DNA from: DASXHZ01 sp036488085
Lineage (GTDB): Bacteria > Acidobacteriota > Thermoanaerobaculia > Gp7-AA8
Direction of reading: 5' to 3'
Assembly (NCBI GenBank): GCA_036488085.1
Contig: DASXHZ010000061.1
Coordinates: forward strand, 18,343 to 82,342
DNA length: 64,000 nucleotides
Position numbers and translations under genes: made by a program. This document shows, piece by piece, positions 11,891-21,057 of this stretch (positions are counted from its first letter, which is position 1; every line of letters starts with the position of its first letter). The notes under the pieces are model-generated. The model worked only from the letters and a program-made list of their open reading frames with translations, made no database searches and was not told the origin of the DNA.

Positions 11891-11956
11891 CGTTATCCGT
11901 TATCCGTTATCCGTCATGACGTACTCTGGTCGGATAACGGATAACGAATAACGGAT
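11891..11956. repeat. Heptamer array, inverted arms (CGTTATC)
   Basis: Three CGTTATC units (11891-11911) and a final CG face CGGATAA, CGGATAA, CGAATAA (11931-11951) across a short spacer. The 23-nt arms are complementary except for one position. The array fills the gap between the asparagine synthetase and penicillin-binding protein genes and ends 6 bp before the next ATG. Confidence 0.85.
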
Positions 11957-11961
11957 CACCA

Positions 11962-14436
11962 ATGGCTAAGCGATCCCGCTTCAAAGACTTCCTCTGGCGC
12001 CACTCGGCAGGCCTCGCGGTGCTCGTGATGGTCGTGTTCGTGGCGTTCATCGGCTACGTCGGATGGGCGTACGTCGTGATCACGAAGAAATTCGACTCGG
12101 CGCGGCGGTTCGACCTCCCGAGCCGCGTCTACTCCGACGCCACGCCGATCATCCCCGGCATGTCGCTGCCGCGCACGCTCCTGGAGCCGAAGCTGAACCA
12201 CGTCGGCTATCACGAGGTGAAGACGCGCGTCGCGAACCCGAGCGAGTACCGCTACGTCGACGGCAACCTCGAGCTATACCTCCAGAACTTCGACTATCCC
12301 GACATGGAGTTCCGCGCGTTGCCGGTCGTGATCGAGTTCGAAGGAAACGTCGTCCACGCCGTCAGGCGGCTCGACGACAACGTGCCGTTGCGCGGCGTCC
12401 GTATCGAGCCGGAGCTGATCACGTCCATCTACAACGACGAGATGGAGGATCGCCTGCCGGTGTCGCTGACGGCGGCGCCGAAGGTCGTGACCAACGCGAT
12501 CATCTCGACCGAGGACAAGAACTTCTACCACCACGAAGGGATCTCCATCCGCGGCACCTTGGCCGCCGCGATCACGGACCTCCGGAACAAGAACCTGACG
12601 CACGGCGGCTCGACGCTCACGCAGCAACTCGTCAAGAACCTTCTCAAGGATCCCGAACGGACGTGGCGCCGCAAGATCACCGAGGCGCTCATGGCGATCC
12701 TTCTCGAGGCGCGCTATTCGAAGAACGAGATCCTGGAGGCCTATCTCAACGAGATTTACCTCGGGCAGAACGGCTCCGTACAGATCCTCGGCGTCGAGCA
12801 GGCTTCGCAGATCTACTTCGGGAAGCACGTCACGTATCTGACGTTGCCGGAAGCGGCCACGCTCGCCGGCATCATCCGCTCGCCGAACGTGCTCTCGCCG
12901 CTGAAGTACCCGGAGCGCGCGAAGCCGCGGCGCGACACGGTACTGATGCTGATGCGCGACCAGGGCATGATCACGCCCGAGGAGTACGCGAGCGCGGTCG
13001 CGTTACCGCTCTCCGTCGCGCGCTTCCCGAAGACCTCGCGCAGCGCGCCGTTCTTCGTCGATTTGGTGATGAAGCAGCTCCGTGAGACGTATCCGGAGAC
13101 GCAGCTCAAGACCGAAGGCCTCCGCATCTTCACGACGCTCGACATGATCATGCAGCGCTCGGCCGAGGCGGCGCTCGACGACGGCATCGCGAACCTCAAC
13201 AAGAAGTACTCGTACCTGCGGAAGTCGCAGACGCCGCTCGAAGGCGTCATGCTGACGATCCAGCCGGGCACCGGCTACGTGAAGGCGCTCGTCGGCGGGC
13301 GCAACTACTCGAAGACACAGTTCAACCGTGCGATCCAGGCGAAGCGGCAGCCGGGATCGCTCTTCAAGCCGTTCGTCTATGCGACGGCGATGGACCCGGC
13401 GCGCGGCCAGCAGGCATTCACGCCGGCGACGGTGCTGGACGACTCGCCGATCAGTATCCGCACCGGCAACAACGTCTGGCAGCCGCAGAACTACGACCTC
13501 CGGTTTCACGGCCGCGTCACGGTGCGGGCGGCGCTCGCGTACTCGTACAACATCCCCGCGGTGCGCGCGGCGATCGACGTCGGCGTGCCGAACGTGATCA
13601 AGACAGCGTCGACGATCGGTATCGAGTCGCGCCTCGAGCCCTACCCCTCCATGGCCCTCGGTGCTTTCGAGGTGACGCCGCTGGAGATCGCGTACGCCTA
13701 CTCCGCGTTCGCGAATCTTGGCGTGAAAGCGGAGCCGATCTCGATCCTTGCCGTGGCGACGCGCGACGGCAAACTCCTCGAGTCGCGCGAAGTGAAGATG
13801 AAGCGAGTCGCCCCCGCGAGCGTGTCGTACGTGATGAACGACATTCTGAAAGACGATTTCATATACGGCACCGCCGCGAAGGCGCGCACCCTCGGGTTCA
13901 AGCGCGCGTTTGCCGGCAAGACCGGCACAACCAGCAACTATCACGACGCTTGGTTCATCGGCTACTCGCCGCGAATCCTGTCGCTCGTGTGGGTCGGCTT
14001 CGATGACAACCACAGCGTCCGGCTGGCGGGAGGCGAGGCGTGCGTCCCGATCTGGACGGCGCACATGAACCGCATCGTTGGTCTCGTACCCGACGTCGAC
14101 TGGAAGCGCCCTGAAGACGTCGTCGATCGCGAGATCGATCCCGAGAGCGGCATGCTCGCCACGCCGTACTGCCCCCAGACGCGAAGCGAGATCTTCGTCG
14201 CGGGGACCGAGCCGGCGTCCGTCTGTCCACTGCACGCCGGCAGCGGAGAATCGATTCCGTTCTTTCGCGAAGACCCGATGCAGCAGATGAATACGGAGCG
14301 CGCCGAGGGGCAGATGCCATCGGATGAGGTAGCGCAGCCGCGAGGACCCCAGCCGCAACAGCGGCCGACGGATCAGCGGCGTCCTCAGCGCGGAATCCGC
14401 GGCCTCCTGCGCCGGATTTTTGGCGGAGGACAGTAG
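11962..14436 (+). CDS. mrcB: Class A penicillin-binding protein 1B-like (transglycosylase/transpeptidase)
   Basis: This 824-residue bifunctional enzyme polymerises glycan strands and cross-links peptides in the periplasm. A membrane anchor (about residues 12-38) precedes a UB2H-like domain, as in E. coli PBP1B. The GT51 transglycosylase has catalytic Glu184 in STEDKNFYHHEG and HGGSTLTQQLVKN. The transpeptidase has Ser466 in QPGSLFKPF and K653-T-G-T. The C-terminal 60 residues are a Gln/Pro/Arg-rich tail. The partner regulator gene starts at its 3' end. Confidence 0.93.
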   Translation: MAKRSRFKDFLWRHSAGLAVLVMVVFVAFIGYVGWAYVVITKKFDSARRFDLPSRVYSDATPIIPGMSLPRTLLEPKLNHVGYHEVKTRVANPSEYRYVDGNLELYLQNFDYPDMEFRALPVVIEFEGNVVHAVRRLDDNVPLRGVRIEPELITSIYNDEMEDRLPVSLTAAPKVVTNAIISTEDKNFYHHEGISIRGTLAAAITDLRNKNLTHGGSTLTQQLVKNLLKDPERTWRRKITEALMAILLEARYSKNEILEAYLNEIYLGQNGSVQILGVEQASQIYFGKHVTYLTLPEAATLAGIIRSPNVLSPLKYPERAKPRRDTVLMLMRDQGMITPEEYASAVALPLSVARFPKTSRSAPFFVDLVMKQLRETYPETQLKTEGLRIFTTLDMIMQRSAEAALDDGIANLNKKYSYLRKSQTPLEGVMLTIQPGTGYVKALVGGRNYSKTQFNRAIQAKRQPGSLFKPFVYATAMDPARGQQAFTPATVLDDSPISIRTGNNVWQPQNYDLRFHGRVTVRAALAYSYNIPAVRAAIDVGVPNVIKTASTIGIESRLEPYPSMALGAFEVTPLEIAYAYSAFANLGVKAEPISILAVATRDGKLLESREVKMKRVAPASVSYVMNDILKDDFIYGTAAKARTLGFKRAFAGKTGTTSNYHDAWFIGYSPRILSLVWVGFDDNHSVRLAGGEACVPIWTAHMNRIVGLVPDVDWKRPEDVVDREIDPESGMLATPYCPQTRSEIFVAGTEPASVCPLHAGSGESIPFFREDPMQQMNTERAEGQMPSDEVAQPRGPQPQQRPTDQRRPQRGIRGLLRRIFGGGQ
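14425..14430 (+). promoter_or_regulatory. Shine-Dalgarno GGAGGA deciding the start at 14438
   Basis: A perfect GGAGGA lies inside the last codons of the penicillin-binding protein gene, 7 nt before a TTG at 14438. An alternative TTG at 14420 lies upstream of this site and so cannot use it. Confidence 0.7.
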
Positions 14437-14437
14437 C

Positions 14438-15253
14438 TTGACCGAACGGACCGTCCGCTTCGGCGAGTTCCAGCTCGACAAACACACGCTCGAGTTGTCG
14501 CAGTCGGGCGCACCGGTCAAGTTGCAGCAGCAGCCCGCGCGCGTGCTCGCCATTCTCGTCGATCACGCCGGCGACCTCGTCACGCGCGAAGAGCTGCGCA
14601 AGCAGATCTGGAGCGACGACACGTTCGTCGACTTCGATCGCGGTCTCAATTACTGCGTCAGCCAGATTCGCACCGCGCTCGGCGACACGGCCGAGTCGCC
14701 GCGTTACCTCGAGACGCTGCGCGGACGCGGCTATCGGTTCGTCGGAGCGATTGCGCAGCCTGCGCAGCGTGGGCCGCAGCGCAGGTGGCTCCTGTTCGGT
14801 GCGATCGCGCTGCTGATCCTCGGTACCGCCGCGGTCGAACGCTTTGCGAACGCGCACGCCGCGGCGAAAGCGCAACCCGGAGCGATCGGCGTCGCGCCTC
14901 TGGTCGCGACGCCGGGCGACCAGCAATGGGCGGCGGCAATGCACACGCAAATCGTCAGTCATCTCTCGATGGCGGCTCGCGTTCCGGTCGTCGACGTGGC
15001 GCGCAATCCGCGCTGGCGCGTGGAAGGGCGTGTCGATCACAGCGCGCAGGAGATTCGCCTGACGATGCTCTTGCGCGATACGAGCAAAGGATCGGTCGTC
15101 TGGTCAGACGTCTTCGCCGGCTCGTCCACCGACTGGGTCGACGCGCAAAGCGAGATGGCGGAGCGGATGACCGAGATCATCCGCTACCGCGTCGAAGGAC
15201 CGGCGGCGGTGTTGCCGATGAAGCGGAGCAAGTTGCCGTCTCGCGTGCGTTAG
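14438..15253 (+). CDS. Membrane-anchored winged-helix regulator (CadC/ToxR type)
   Basis: This 271-residue protein has an OmpR/PhoB-type DNA-binding winged helix at residues 5-100 (VRFGEFQLD, VTREELRKQIWSDD, RYLETLRGRGYRFV). One membrane helix (about 115-133, LLFGAIALLILGTAAVERFA) and a periplasmic part of about 130 residues follow. This is the layout of one-component sensors that bind DNA while embedded in the membrane. The TTG start is set by a GGAGGA site. The position directly after the penicillin-binding protein gene suggests a shared transcript, but its targets are unknown. The stop overlaps that of the convergent esterase gene. Confidence 0.85.
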   Translation: MTERTVRFGEFQLDKHTLELSQSGAPVKLQQQPARVLAILVDHAGDLVTREELRKQIWSDDTFVDFDRGLNYCVSQIRTALGDTAESPRYLETLRGRGYRFVGAIAQPAQRGPQRRWLLFGAIALLILGTAAVERFANAHAAAKAQPGAIGVAPLVATPGDQQWAAAMHTQIVSHLSMAARVPVVDVARNPRWRVEGRVDHSAQEIRLTMLLRDTSKGSVVWSDVFAGSSTDWVDAQSEMAERMTEIIRYRVEGPAAVLPMKRSKLPSRVR

Positions 15254-16662
15254 GGATTTTTCTTCCGGAGCTCGAAGTGAATCGTCGGAGGCATGCGGCC
15301 GTCGGGCGAATTGAACCGGATCCCGCCGAATCGCTCCGTGCCCGCGAGCGTGTCCCCCTTTCGCACCCCTTCATGGAGGATCACGCCGCGAGGGCGCATG
15401 CCGTTCATGTCGCCGAACACGAGACCGTTCGGCGTCACCTTCAAATACTGCATCGGACGTTTCATTTCGACGTCCGGCTCCGGCCAGTTGATCACGGTCG
15501 CCACGACTTTCCCATTCTCTTCCGCGATGCGCAGCAGCATGCGCGACTTCACGTCGGGATTCATCCACTCCTCCCCTTCCCAATCGCCGAGGTACTCGTT
15601 GGCCTCCGCGGGTGAAGGGAAAGGCGTCGCCAGAAGTGATTCGACCGTTTCGGCGGGCGGCGGCTGACGCTCGACGGCGGCGATCCGCTCGCGTGTCTTC
15701 GCGGCGTTCGACGGCTCGCCGTACGACGACGCCAGCGTGTCGAACGCCTCGTGAGCCTGCGCGCCGCGTCCCTCCATCAGCAGGTCGTCGATCACCTCAC
15801 GAAGCAGCGGCGCGGGAGGAATCACGGTCGCGCCGTACGAAGGTGCGAGCTTTTCGTACGCGGGGAGAATGCTCGTCGTCGGCGCGTTCTGCGTCGCGAT
15901 CATCGAGTAGTCGCGAAAGACCTCCCGCAGTCCGATGTACGCCCCGGCGAACTGCATCGAGGTGTGCGACTCATGCGGGAGATGCTCGCGATAGAGGAGC
16001 CAGTTTGGCGGAGCGGCGGCGGTGAGTTGCCTCCACGCCTCGTCGGTCCAGCCGAAGCGCACTTCCAGCGACGCGTAGTGCATCGGCGACGTGCTCGATC
16101 GTGCACGCTCGATCACTTTCTTGATCAGCCAGTTGTCGTCGAGATGCGTCGGTGTATCGAGTGCGACCGCGAAACGGAACGTGCTCCGCGTCGCCGCCGC
16201 ATAGGTCACGAGAATCCCGCCGCTGGACGTCCCGACGAGCGTGCGCGGCTTCCCGGCCTTGAATTGCGCGTCGAGCGCCGGAAGAAGCTCTTTTTCGATG
16301 AAGTCGAGGAAGCGATCGCCTCCTTCGTTCCGGCTGCTGCCGCTGACGGAGAGGCCGGGAGGTGTGAGGTCATGCACCCGGCCTTCATCGTCGTCCGTGT
16401 TCTCGATCGCCACGATCACCGACTCCGGGACCTGTCCGTGCGATGTCAGCTCCTCGGCGGTCGGCACGACGGAGTCGAGCAGCCACTGGCCGTCCAGGAC
16501 GACCATGGTCGGATACCGGTGTGATGGCGCACTTTTCGCGAACGACGGCGGCACGTGAATCTGGACCGTGCGAGTCTGTTTGAGGATGTCCGAATGAATT
16601 GTGAACGTGTGATCGCTGCCGGGCTGGCGGACGAGCGCGATGAGGAGAAGGAGTGTCGTCAT
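15250..16662 (-). CDS. Secreted alpha/beta-hydrolase esterase with C-terminal beta domain
   Basis: This 470-residue protein starts with a short hydrophobic signal-like segment. Residues 20-250 form an esterase-D/BesA-type alpha/beta hydrolase: TMVVLDGQWLL, a nucleophile elbow GTSSGGI (Ser near 156) and a late HESHTS segment with the likely catalytic His. A helical linker and a roughly 110-residue C-terminal domain (LGDWEGEEWM to HFELRKK) that looks lipocalin-like complete it. The substrate is unknown; relatives cleave S-formylglutathione, siderophore esters or trehalose mycolates. It is convergent with the winged-helix regulator, with overlapping stops. Confidence 0.75.
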   Translation of the reverse strand: MTTLLLLIALVRQPGSDHTFTIHSDILKQTRTVQIHVPPSFAKSAPSHRYPTMVVLDGQWLLDSVVPTAEELTSHGQVPESVIVAIENTDDDEGRVHDLTPPGLSVSGSSRNEGGDRFLDFIEKELLPALDAQFKAGKPRTLVGTSSGGILVTYAAATRSTFRFAVALDTPTHLDDNWLIKKVIERARSSTSPMHYASLEVRFGWTDEAWRQLTAAAPPNWLLYREHLPHESHTSMQFAGAYIGLREVFRDYSMIATQNAPTTSILPAYEKLAPSYGATVIPPAPLLREVIDDLLMEGRGAQAHEAFDTLASSYGEPSNAAKTRERIAAVERQPPPAETVESLLATPFPSPAEANEYLGDWEGEEWMNPDVKSRMLLRIAEENGKVVATVINWPEPDVEMKRPMQYLKVTPNGLVFGDMNGMRPRGVILHEGVRKGDTLAGTERFGGIRFNSPDGRMPPTIHFELRKKNP

Positions 16663-16755
16663 GCGGCGAACGATGCGTCAACGGCCCCTGCAATTCGATG
16701 CAGGCCGCATCAGTTTCGTCTTAGTTGTCGGTGAGTTAGCCTTAGGATCAAAATA

Positions 16756-17568
16756 GTGACCTCAGCAGTAGATTTCGCGCCTTCGACCAGCCCGCGGCTC
16801 TTCCCGCGGGCGCGGGCGAAGTTCACCGGCACGATGCTCTACGTCGGCGAGCTCGCGGAGCTCGGCTGGACCGTGCTGCAGATGATGTTCCGCGGTCCGT
16901 ACGAGAAGGACCTCATCATCGTCCAGTTCGAGTCGATCGGCGTTCGGTCCCTCTCCATCGTCGCGATCACCTCGCTGTTCATCGGGATGGTGCTCGCGCT
17001 GCAGACGGCGTACTCCCTCGCGGAGTTCGGCGGGAAGCTCTTCATCGGCAAGGTCGTCTCGCTCTCGCTCGTCCGCGAGCTGGCGCCGGTACTGATGTCG
17101 CTTATGGTCGGCGGCCGCGTCGGCGCCGGCATAGCCGCCGAGATCGGGACGATGAAGGTCACCGAGCAGATCGACGCGCTGCGCGCGCTCGCCACGAACC
17201 CAATCCGCAAGCTCGTCCTTCCGCGCGTCTTCTCGACCACCATCATGTTCCCTCTCTTGACCGTGATCTCGTGCTTCGTCGGGATCATGGGCGGCCTCCT
17301 GATCGCTACCGGCAACCTCCATCTCGACGCCAGCTTCTACCTCCGCAGCGTGATCGAGACGGTCGGGTTCAACGACCTCGCGTCGGGCGTGATGAAGACG
17401 TTCTTCTTCGGCTTCGCGATCGGTCTGATCGCCTGTTTCAACGGCCTCCGGACCAGCGGCGGGGCGGATGGCGTGGGTCGTGCCACGACCATGACGGTCG
17501 TCACCGGCGCCATCACCGTTTTGATCATGGATTTCTTTCTCACTAAGCTGTTCCTCCTCATCGGATAA
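16756..17568 (+). CDS. mlaE: MlaE-type ABC lipid transport permease
   Basis: This 270-residue polytopic protein belongs to the MlaE/TGD1 permease family, which moves phospholipids between inner and outer membranes. The family segments ALQTAYSLAEFGG, SLVRELAPVLMSLMVGGRVGAGIAAEIGTMKVTEQIDAL and NPIRKLVLPRV are clear. The start is a GTG at 16756. The ATPase gene begins 9 nt after the stop, followed by the MCE gene, which is the standard permease-ATPase-MCE order. No MlaB or MlaC gene follows. Confidence 0.93.
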   Translation: MTSAVDFAPSTSPRLFPRARAKFTGTMLYVGELAELGWTVLQMMFRGPYEKDLIIVQFESIGVRSLSIVAITSLFIGMVLALQTAYSLAEFGGKLFIGKVVSLSLVRELAPVLMSLMVGGRVGAGIAAEIGTMKVTEQIDALRALATNPIRKLVLPRVFSTTIMFPLLTVISCFVGIMGGLLIATGNLHLDASFYLRSVIETVGFNDLASGVMKTFFFGFAIGLIACFNGLRTSGGADGVGRATTMTVVTGAITVLIMDFFLTKLFLLIG

Positions 17569-17576
17569 CAATACGG

Positions 17577-18401
17577 ATGACGAGCACACTCACACCCGAC
17601 CGCCGGGCCGAAGAGCGCACGACCCCCGAGAGGCGGCGGCAGGGGCGCGACGTCTTCGTCGAGTTCATTGACGTACACAAGGCGTACGGCCAGAAGCAGG
17701 TCCTCCGCGGCGCGAACCTCAAGGTCTATCGCGGCGAGGTGCTCGTGATCCTCGGCGGCTCCGGAACCGGAAAGTCGGTCACGCTCCGCCACATGCTCGG
17801 TCTCGAAGCGCCGGACGAAGGGCGGGTGCTGGTCGAGGATGAAGACATTACCGACCTGCCGGAAGAGGAGCTGTACCGCGTCCGCATGAAGTTCGGGATG
17901 CTCTTCCAGAGCGGAGCGCTCTTCGACTCGATGACCGTCTTCGAGAACGTGGCGTTTCCGCTCCGCGAGCACACCGAGATGTCGGAGGACGAGATCGAGC
18001 GCGCCGTCCGCGAGCGCCTCGAGCTCGTGAGCCTCCCGAACACCGAGCAGCTCATGCCGGTCGACCTCTCCGGCGGTATGCGCAAGCGCGTCGGCCTGGC
18101 GCGGTCGATCGTGCTCGACCCGAAGATGATCCTGTACGACGAGCCGACCACCGGCCTCGACCCGATCACGGCTCAGAAGATCAATGAAATGATCATCGAA
18201 CTGCAGTCGAAACTGAACGTCACCTCCGTCGTGGTCACCCACGACATCCAGTCGGCCTTTTCGGTCGGCGACCGCATCGCATTCCTCAACCGGGGCGTCT
18301 TCGAATGGGTCGGGTCGATGGAGGAGGCGCGCAACTCGGACCACCCGGTATTACGCGATTTCCTGCGGTCGAGTATGGTTAGTGCAGCGCAGCCCGGATA
18401 G
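17577..18401 (+). CDS. mlaF: MlaF-type ABC lipid transport ATPase
   Basis: This 274-residue ATPase has Walker A GGSGTGKS (about residues 60-67), a Q-loop in MLFQSGALFDSMTV, signature LSGGM and Walker B ILYDEPTTGLDP. FQSGALFDSMTVFENVAF is characteristic of the MlaF/Ttg2A family. About 25 charged residues precede the ABC domain. It drives the MlaE-like permease encoded just upstream; the MCE gene starts 12 nt downstream. Confidence 0.93.
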   Translation: MTSTLTPDRRAEERTTPERRRQGRDVFVEFIDVHKAYGQKQVLRGANLKVYRGEVLVILGGSGTGKSVTLRHMLGLEAPDEGRVLVEDEDITDLPEEELYRVRMKFGMLFQSGALFDSMTVFENVAFPLREHTEMSEDEIERAVRERLELVSLPNTEQLMPVDLSGGMRKRVGLARSIVLDPKMILYDEPTTGLDPITAQKINEMIIELQSKLNVTSVVVTHDIQSAFSVGDRIAFLNRGVFEWVGSMEEARNSDHPVLRDFLRSSMVSAAQPG

Positions 18402-18412
18402 ATAGAAAAACT

Positions 18413-19699
18413 ATGGCAGCTACCCCCAAAGACAAAACGATCCGCGTCGGTGTCCTGATCACCGTCGCGCTAGCCGTCCTGATGGTCTTCCTCTTCTTCA
18501 TCGGAAGCGAGTCGAAGATCTGGGCGCGCAAGAACGAGTACGAAGTCCGTTTCGAGAGCGTGGCGGGGCTCGCCGAAGGCAACCCGGTGAAGATCTCCGG
18601 CGTCACGGTCGGCGTCGTACGCGACATCCGCCTCCCCCGCGATCCGAAGAAGCGTGCGGTCGAGATCTCGCTGATGGTCGACCGCAAGTATGCCGAGCGC
18701 ATTCGCGGCGACTCGCGGGCACGCCTCAAGAAGCTCGGCCTCCTCGCAGGCGACAGCTACATCGACATCACGCCGGGCGATCCCCGTTTTCCGACGGTCG
18801 ACCCGGGCTCGGTCATCCCGGCGCAACGCGAGACGAATGTCGATCAGCTCATCTCGTCTGGCGAGGATCTGGTCGACAACTTCGTCCAGATCTCGTACTC
18901 GCTCAAGAACATCCTCGGGCGCGTCGATCGCGGCGAAGGCCTCATCGGCGAGCTCACCACGTCCCCCGAGACGAAGCAGCGCCTCACCGACACGTTCCTG
19001 CTTACCCTGAACAAGACCAACGCCGCGCTGGCGCACATGGAGAGCGGCCGTGGCGTCGCCGGGAAGCTGATCTACGACGACAAGTTCGCCGAACAGCTCA
19101 CGACCTCGCTCCTCGCCAGCGCGCAGTCGCTGCAGGCGGTCGCGTCCAACGTCCAGAAAGGCTTCGAGAGCGGTACCGGAGTTCTCCCGGCGCTGATGCA
19201 CGACCCCGAGGCAAAGAAGCGCGTTTACGATCTGGTCGACAACCTCCGCACCACGTCCGCGAATCTCGCGACGTTCTCGACCAGCCTCCAGACCGGGCAG
19301 GGCCTTGTGCCGCGCCTGATCAACGACAAGGCGTACGGTGACCAGGCGCTGAACGAGTTCACGGGACTCGTCCACCAGCTCAACGAGACTGTCTCGAAGC
19401 TGAACAGTGGGCAGGGAACTGCCGGCAAGCTGATTACCGACCCCTCGGTGTACGAGTCGATCAACGACATCCTGATCGGCATCAACGAGTCGAAGCTCCT
19501 CCGCTGGCTCATTCGCAACCGGCAGCAGAGCGGCATCCAGCAGCGGTACAACGAGCAGCAGAAGACCGCGCCGGCGAATGCGCCGCCCGCTCCCGCTCCC
19601 CCTCCCGCTTCCGACGTCCCGCCGCCGCCCGCTGCAACGCCGCCCGTGACGACGACCACTACGACCACCACCACGACAGCCGTTCCGCCACCGTACTAG
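18413..19699 (+). CDS. mlaD: MlaD/MCE-domain substrate-binding protein
   Basis: This 428-residue protein has an N-terminal membrane helix (about residues 10-32) and one MCE domain (VRFESVAGLAEGNPVKISGVTVGVVRDIRL, about 45-130). A long helical region follows with repeated DN/GQG-containing segments such as RGEGLIGELT, SGRGVAGKLI and SGQGTAGKLI. The C-terminus is Pro/Ala-rich and ends in a Thr run. Proteins of this layout form a hexameric ring or tunnel that carries lipid across the periplasm. The GxG(x)GKLI repeats within the helical part are typical of long MCE proteins. Confidence 0.9.
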   Translation: MAATPKDKTIRVGVLITVALAVLMVFLFFIGSESKIWARKNEYEVRFESVAGLAEGNPVKISGVTVGVVRDIRLPRDPKKRAVEISLMVDRKYAERIRGDSRARLKKLGLLAGDSYIDITPGDPRFPTVDPGSVIPAQRETNVDQLISSGEDLVDNFVQISYSLKNILGRVDRGEGLIGELTTSPETKQRLTDTFLLTLNKTNAALAHMESGRGVAGKLIYDDKFAEQLTTSLLASAQSLQAVASNVQKGFESGTGVLPALMHDPEAKKRVYDLVDNLRTTSANLATFSTSLQTGQGLVPRLINDKAYGDQALNEFTGLVHQLNETVSKLNSGQGTAGKLITDPSVYESINDILIGINESKLLRWLIRNRQQSGIQQRYNEQQKTAPANAPPAPAPPPASDVPPPPAATPPVTTTTTTTTTTAVPPPY

Positions 19700-19722
19700 A
19701 CAAGAACAACGAGGAGTCTTCT

Positions 19723-21057
19723 TTGGATATCGCCGTCATAGGCACGGGCTACGTCGGTCTCGTCACCGGCGCCGGTCTTGCCGACTTTGGCAATGACGTC
19801 GTCTGCGTCGACATCGACGAACGCAAGATCGCGGCGCTGCGCGAGGGCACCATCCCCATCTACGAGCCGGGTCTCGACACGCTCGTGACCAAGAACGTCG
19901 GCGAAGCACGGCTGCGCTTCACGACCAACCTCGCCGAGGCAATCAAGGCCGCGCGCGCCATCTTCATCGCCGTCGGAACCCCGCCGAAGCCGGACGGCTC
20001 GGCCGACCTCCGCTACGTCGAGGACGTCGCGCGCACCATCGCGCAGCACATGAACGGGCCGAAGCTGATCATCACCAAGTCGACCGTGCCGATCGGCACC
20101 GGCCGGATGATCGAGAAGATTGTCGAGGAGTCGGGAACGAAGCACCACGCCTCGGTGGTCTCGAATCCGGAGTTCCTCCGCGAGGGCTCGGCGATCGAAG
20201 ACTTCATGAGACCCGATCGCGTCGTCATCGGCGCTTCCAACGACGAGTCGATCGCGCTGATGAAAGAGATCTACGCGCCGCTCCACTCGCTCGAGATCCC
20301 GTTCGTCGTGACCAACGTCGAGTCGTCGGAGCTGATCAAGTACGCCGCGAACGGTTTCCTCGCCACGAAGATCACGTTCATCAACGAGATCGCGCAGGTG
20401 TGCGAGCGGGTCGGCGCGAACGTCCACGACGTCGCGATCGGCATGGGCCTCGACTCCCGCATCGGCTCGAAGTTCCTGCAGGCAGGCCCCGGCTTCGGCG
20501 GCTCCTGCTTCCCGAAAGACACCTCGGCGATGGCGGACATCGCGCGCCGCTACGGCTACGAGTTCCAGATCATGGAGTCGGTGCTGCGCGTCAACGCCGA
20601 CATCAAGCAGCGTATGGTCGCGAAGATCGAGCACGCCGTCGGCACCCTCAGTGGCAAGACCATCGCAATGCTTGGGCTGGCGTTCAAGCCCGAAACCGAC
20701 GACATGCGCGACTCTCCGACGATCCCGATCATCAACGGCCTGCAAAACCACGGTGCGAAGGTGCGTGCCTACGACCCCCAGGCGATGGAGAACTGCAAGT
20801 CGATCTTCGTCGACGTCACGTACTGCGCGGATGCGTACGAGACGGCGGCTGGGGCGGACGCTCTCGTGATCGCGACGGAGTGGAACGAGTTCCGCGCCCT
20901 GAATCTCGACAAGATCAAGAAGGCGCTCAAGCAGCCGGTCGTCGTCGACCTGCGCAACGTCTACGACGCGAAGCGGATGCTCGCACAGGGCTTCGCGTAC
21001 TACTCCGTCGGCCGTGCCGAGGACGTGCGCAAGTCGCTCGCGAAGGAGCACGCATAG
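19723..21057 (+). CDS. ugd: UDP-glucose 6-dehydrogenase
   Basis: This 444-residue enzyme oxidises UDP-glucose to UDP-glucuronate with two NAD+. A Rossmann GTGYVG (residues 7-12) opens the protein. The catalytic Cys262 lies in FGGSCFPKDT, and the C-terminal UDP-binding domain has GLAFKPETDDMRDSP. The start is a TTG with GAGGAG 6 nt upstream. The stop overlaps the next gene's GTG by one base. The next enzyme uses UDP-glucuronate, so the pair makes UDP-xylose or a related precursor for surface polysaccharide. Confidence 0.95.
   Translation: MDIAVIGTGYVGLVTGAGLADFGNDVVCVDIDERKIAALREGTIPIYEPGLDTLVTKNVGEARLRFTTNLAEAIKAARAIFIAVGTPPKPDGSADLRYVEDVARTIAQHMNGPKLIITKSTVPIGTGRMIEKIVEESGTKHHASVVSNPEFLREGSAIEDFMRPDRVVIGASNDESIALMKEIYAPLHSLEIPFVVTNVESSELIKYAANGFLATKITFINEIAQVCERVGANVHDVAIGMGLDSRIGSKFLQAGPGFGGSCFPKDTSAMADIARRYGYEFQIMESVLRVNADIKQRMVAKIEHAVGTLSGKTIAMLGLAFKPETDDMRDSPTIPIINGLQNHGAKVRAYDPQAMENCKSIFVDVTYCADAYETAAGADALVIATEWNEFRALNLDKIKKALKQPVVVDLRNVYDAKRMLAQGFAYYSVGRAEDVRKSLAKEHA

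Noticed and set aside
13003..14553. Open frame of 516 codons antisense to the penicillin-binding protein gene
   Set aside because: It is Arg/His/Asp-rich antisense text with no motif, while the sense strand has all penicillin-binding protein motifs.
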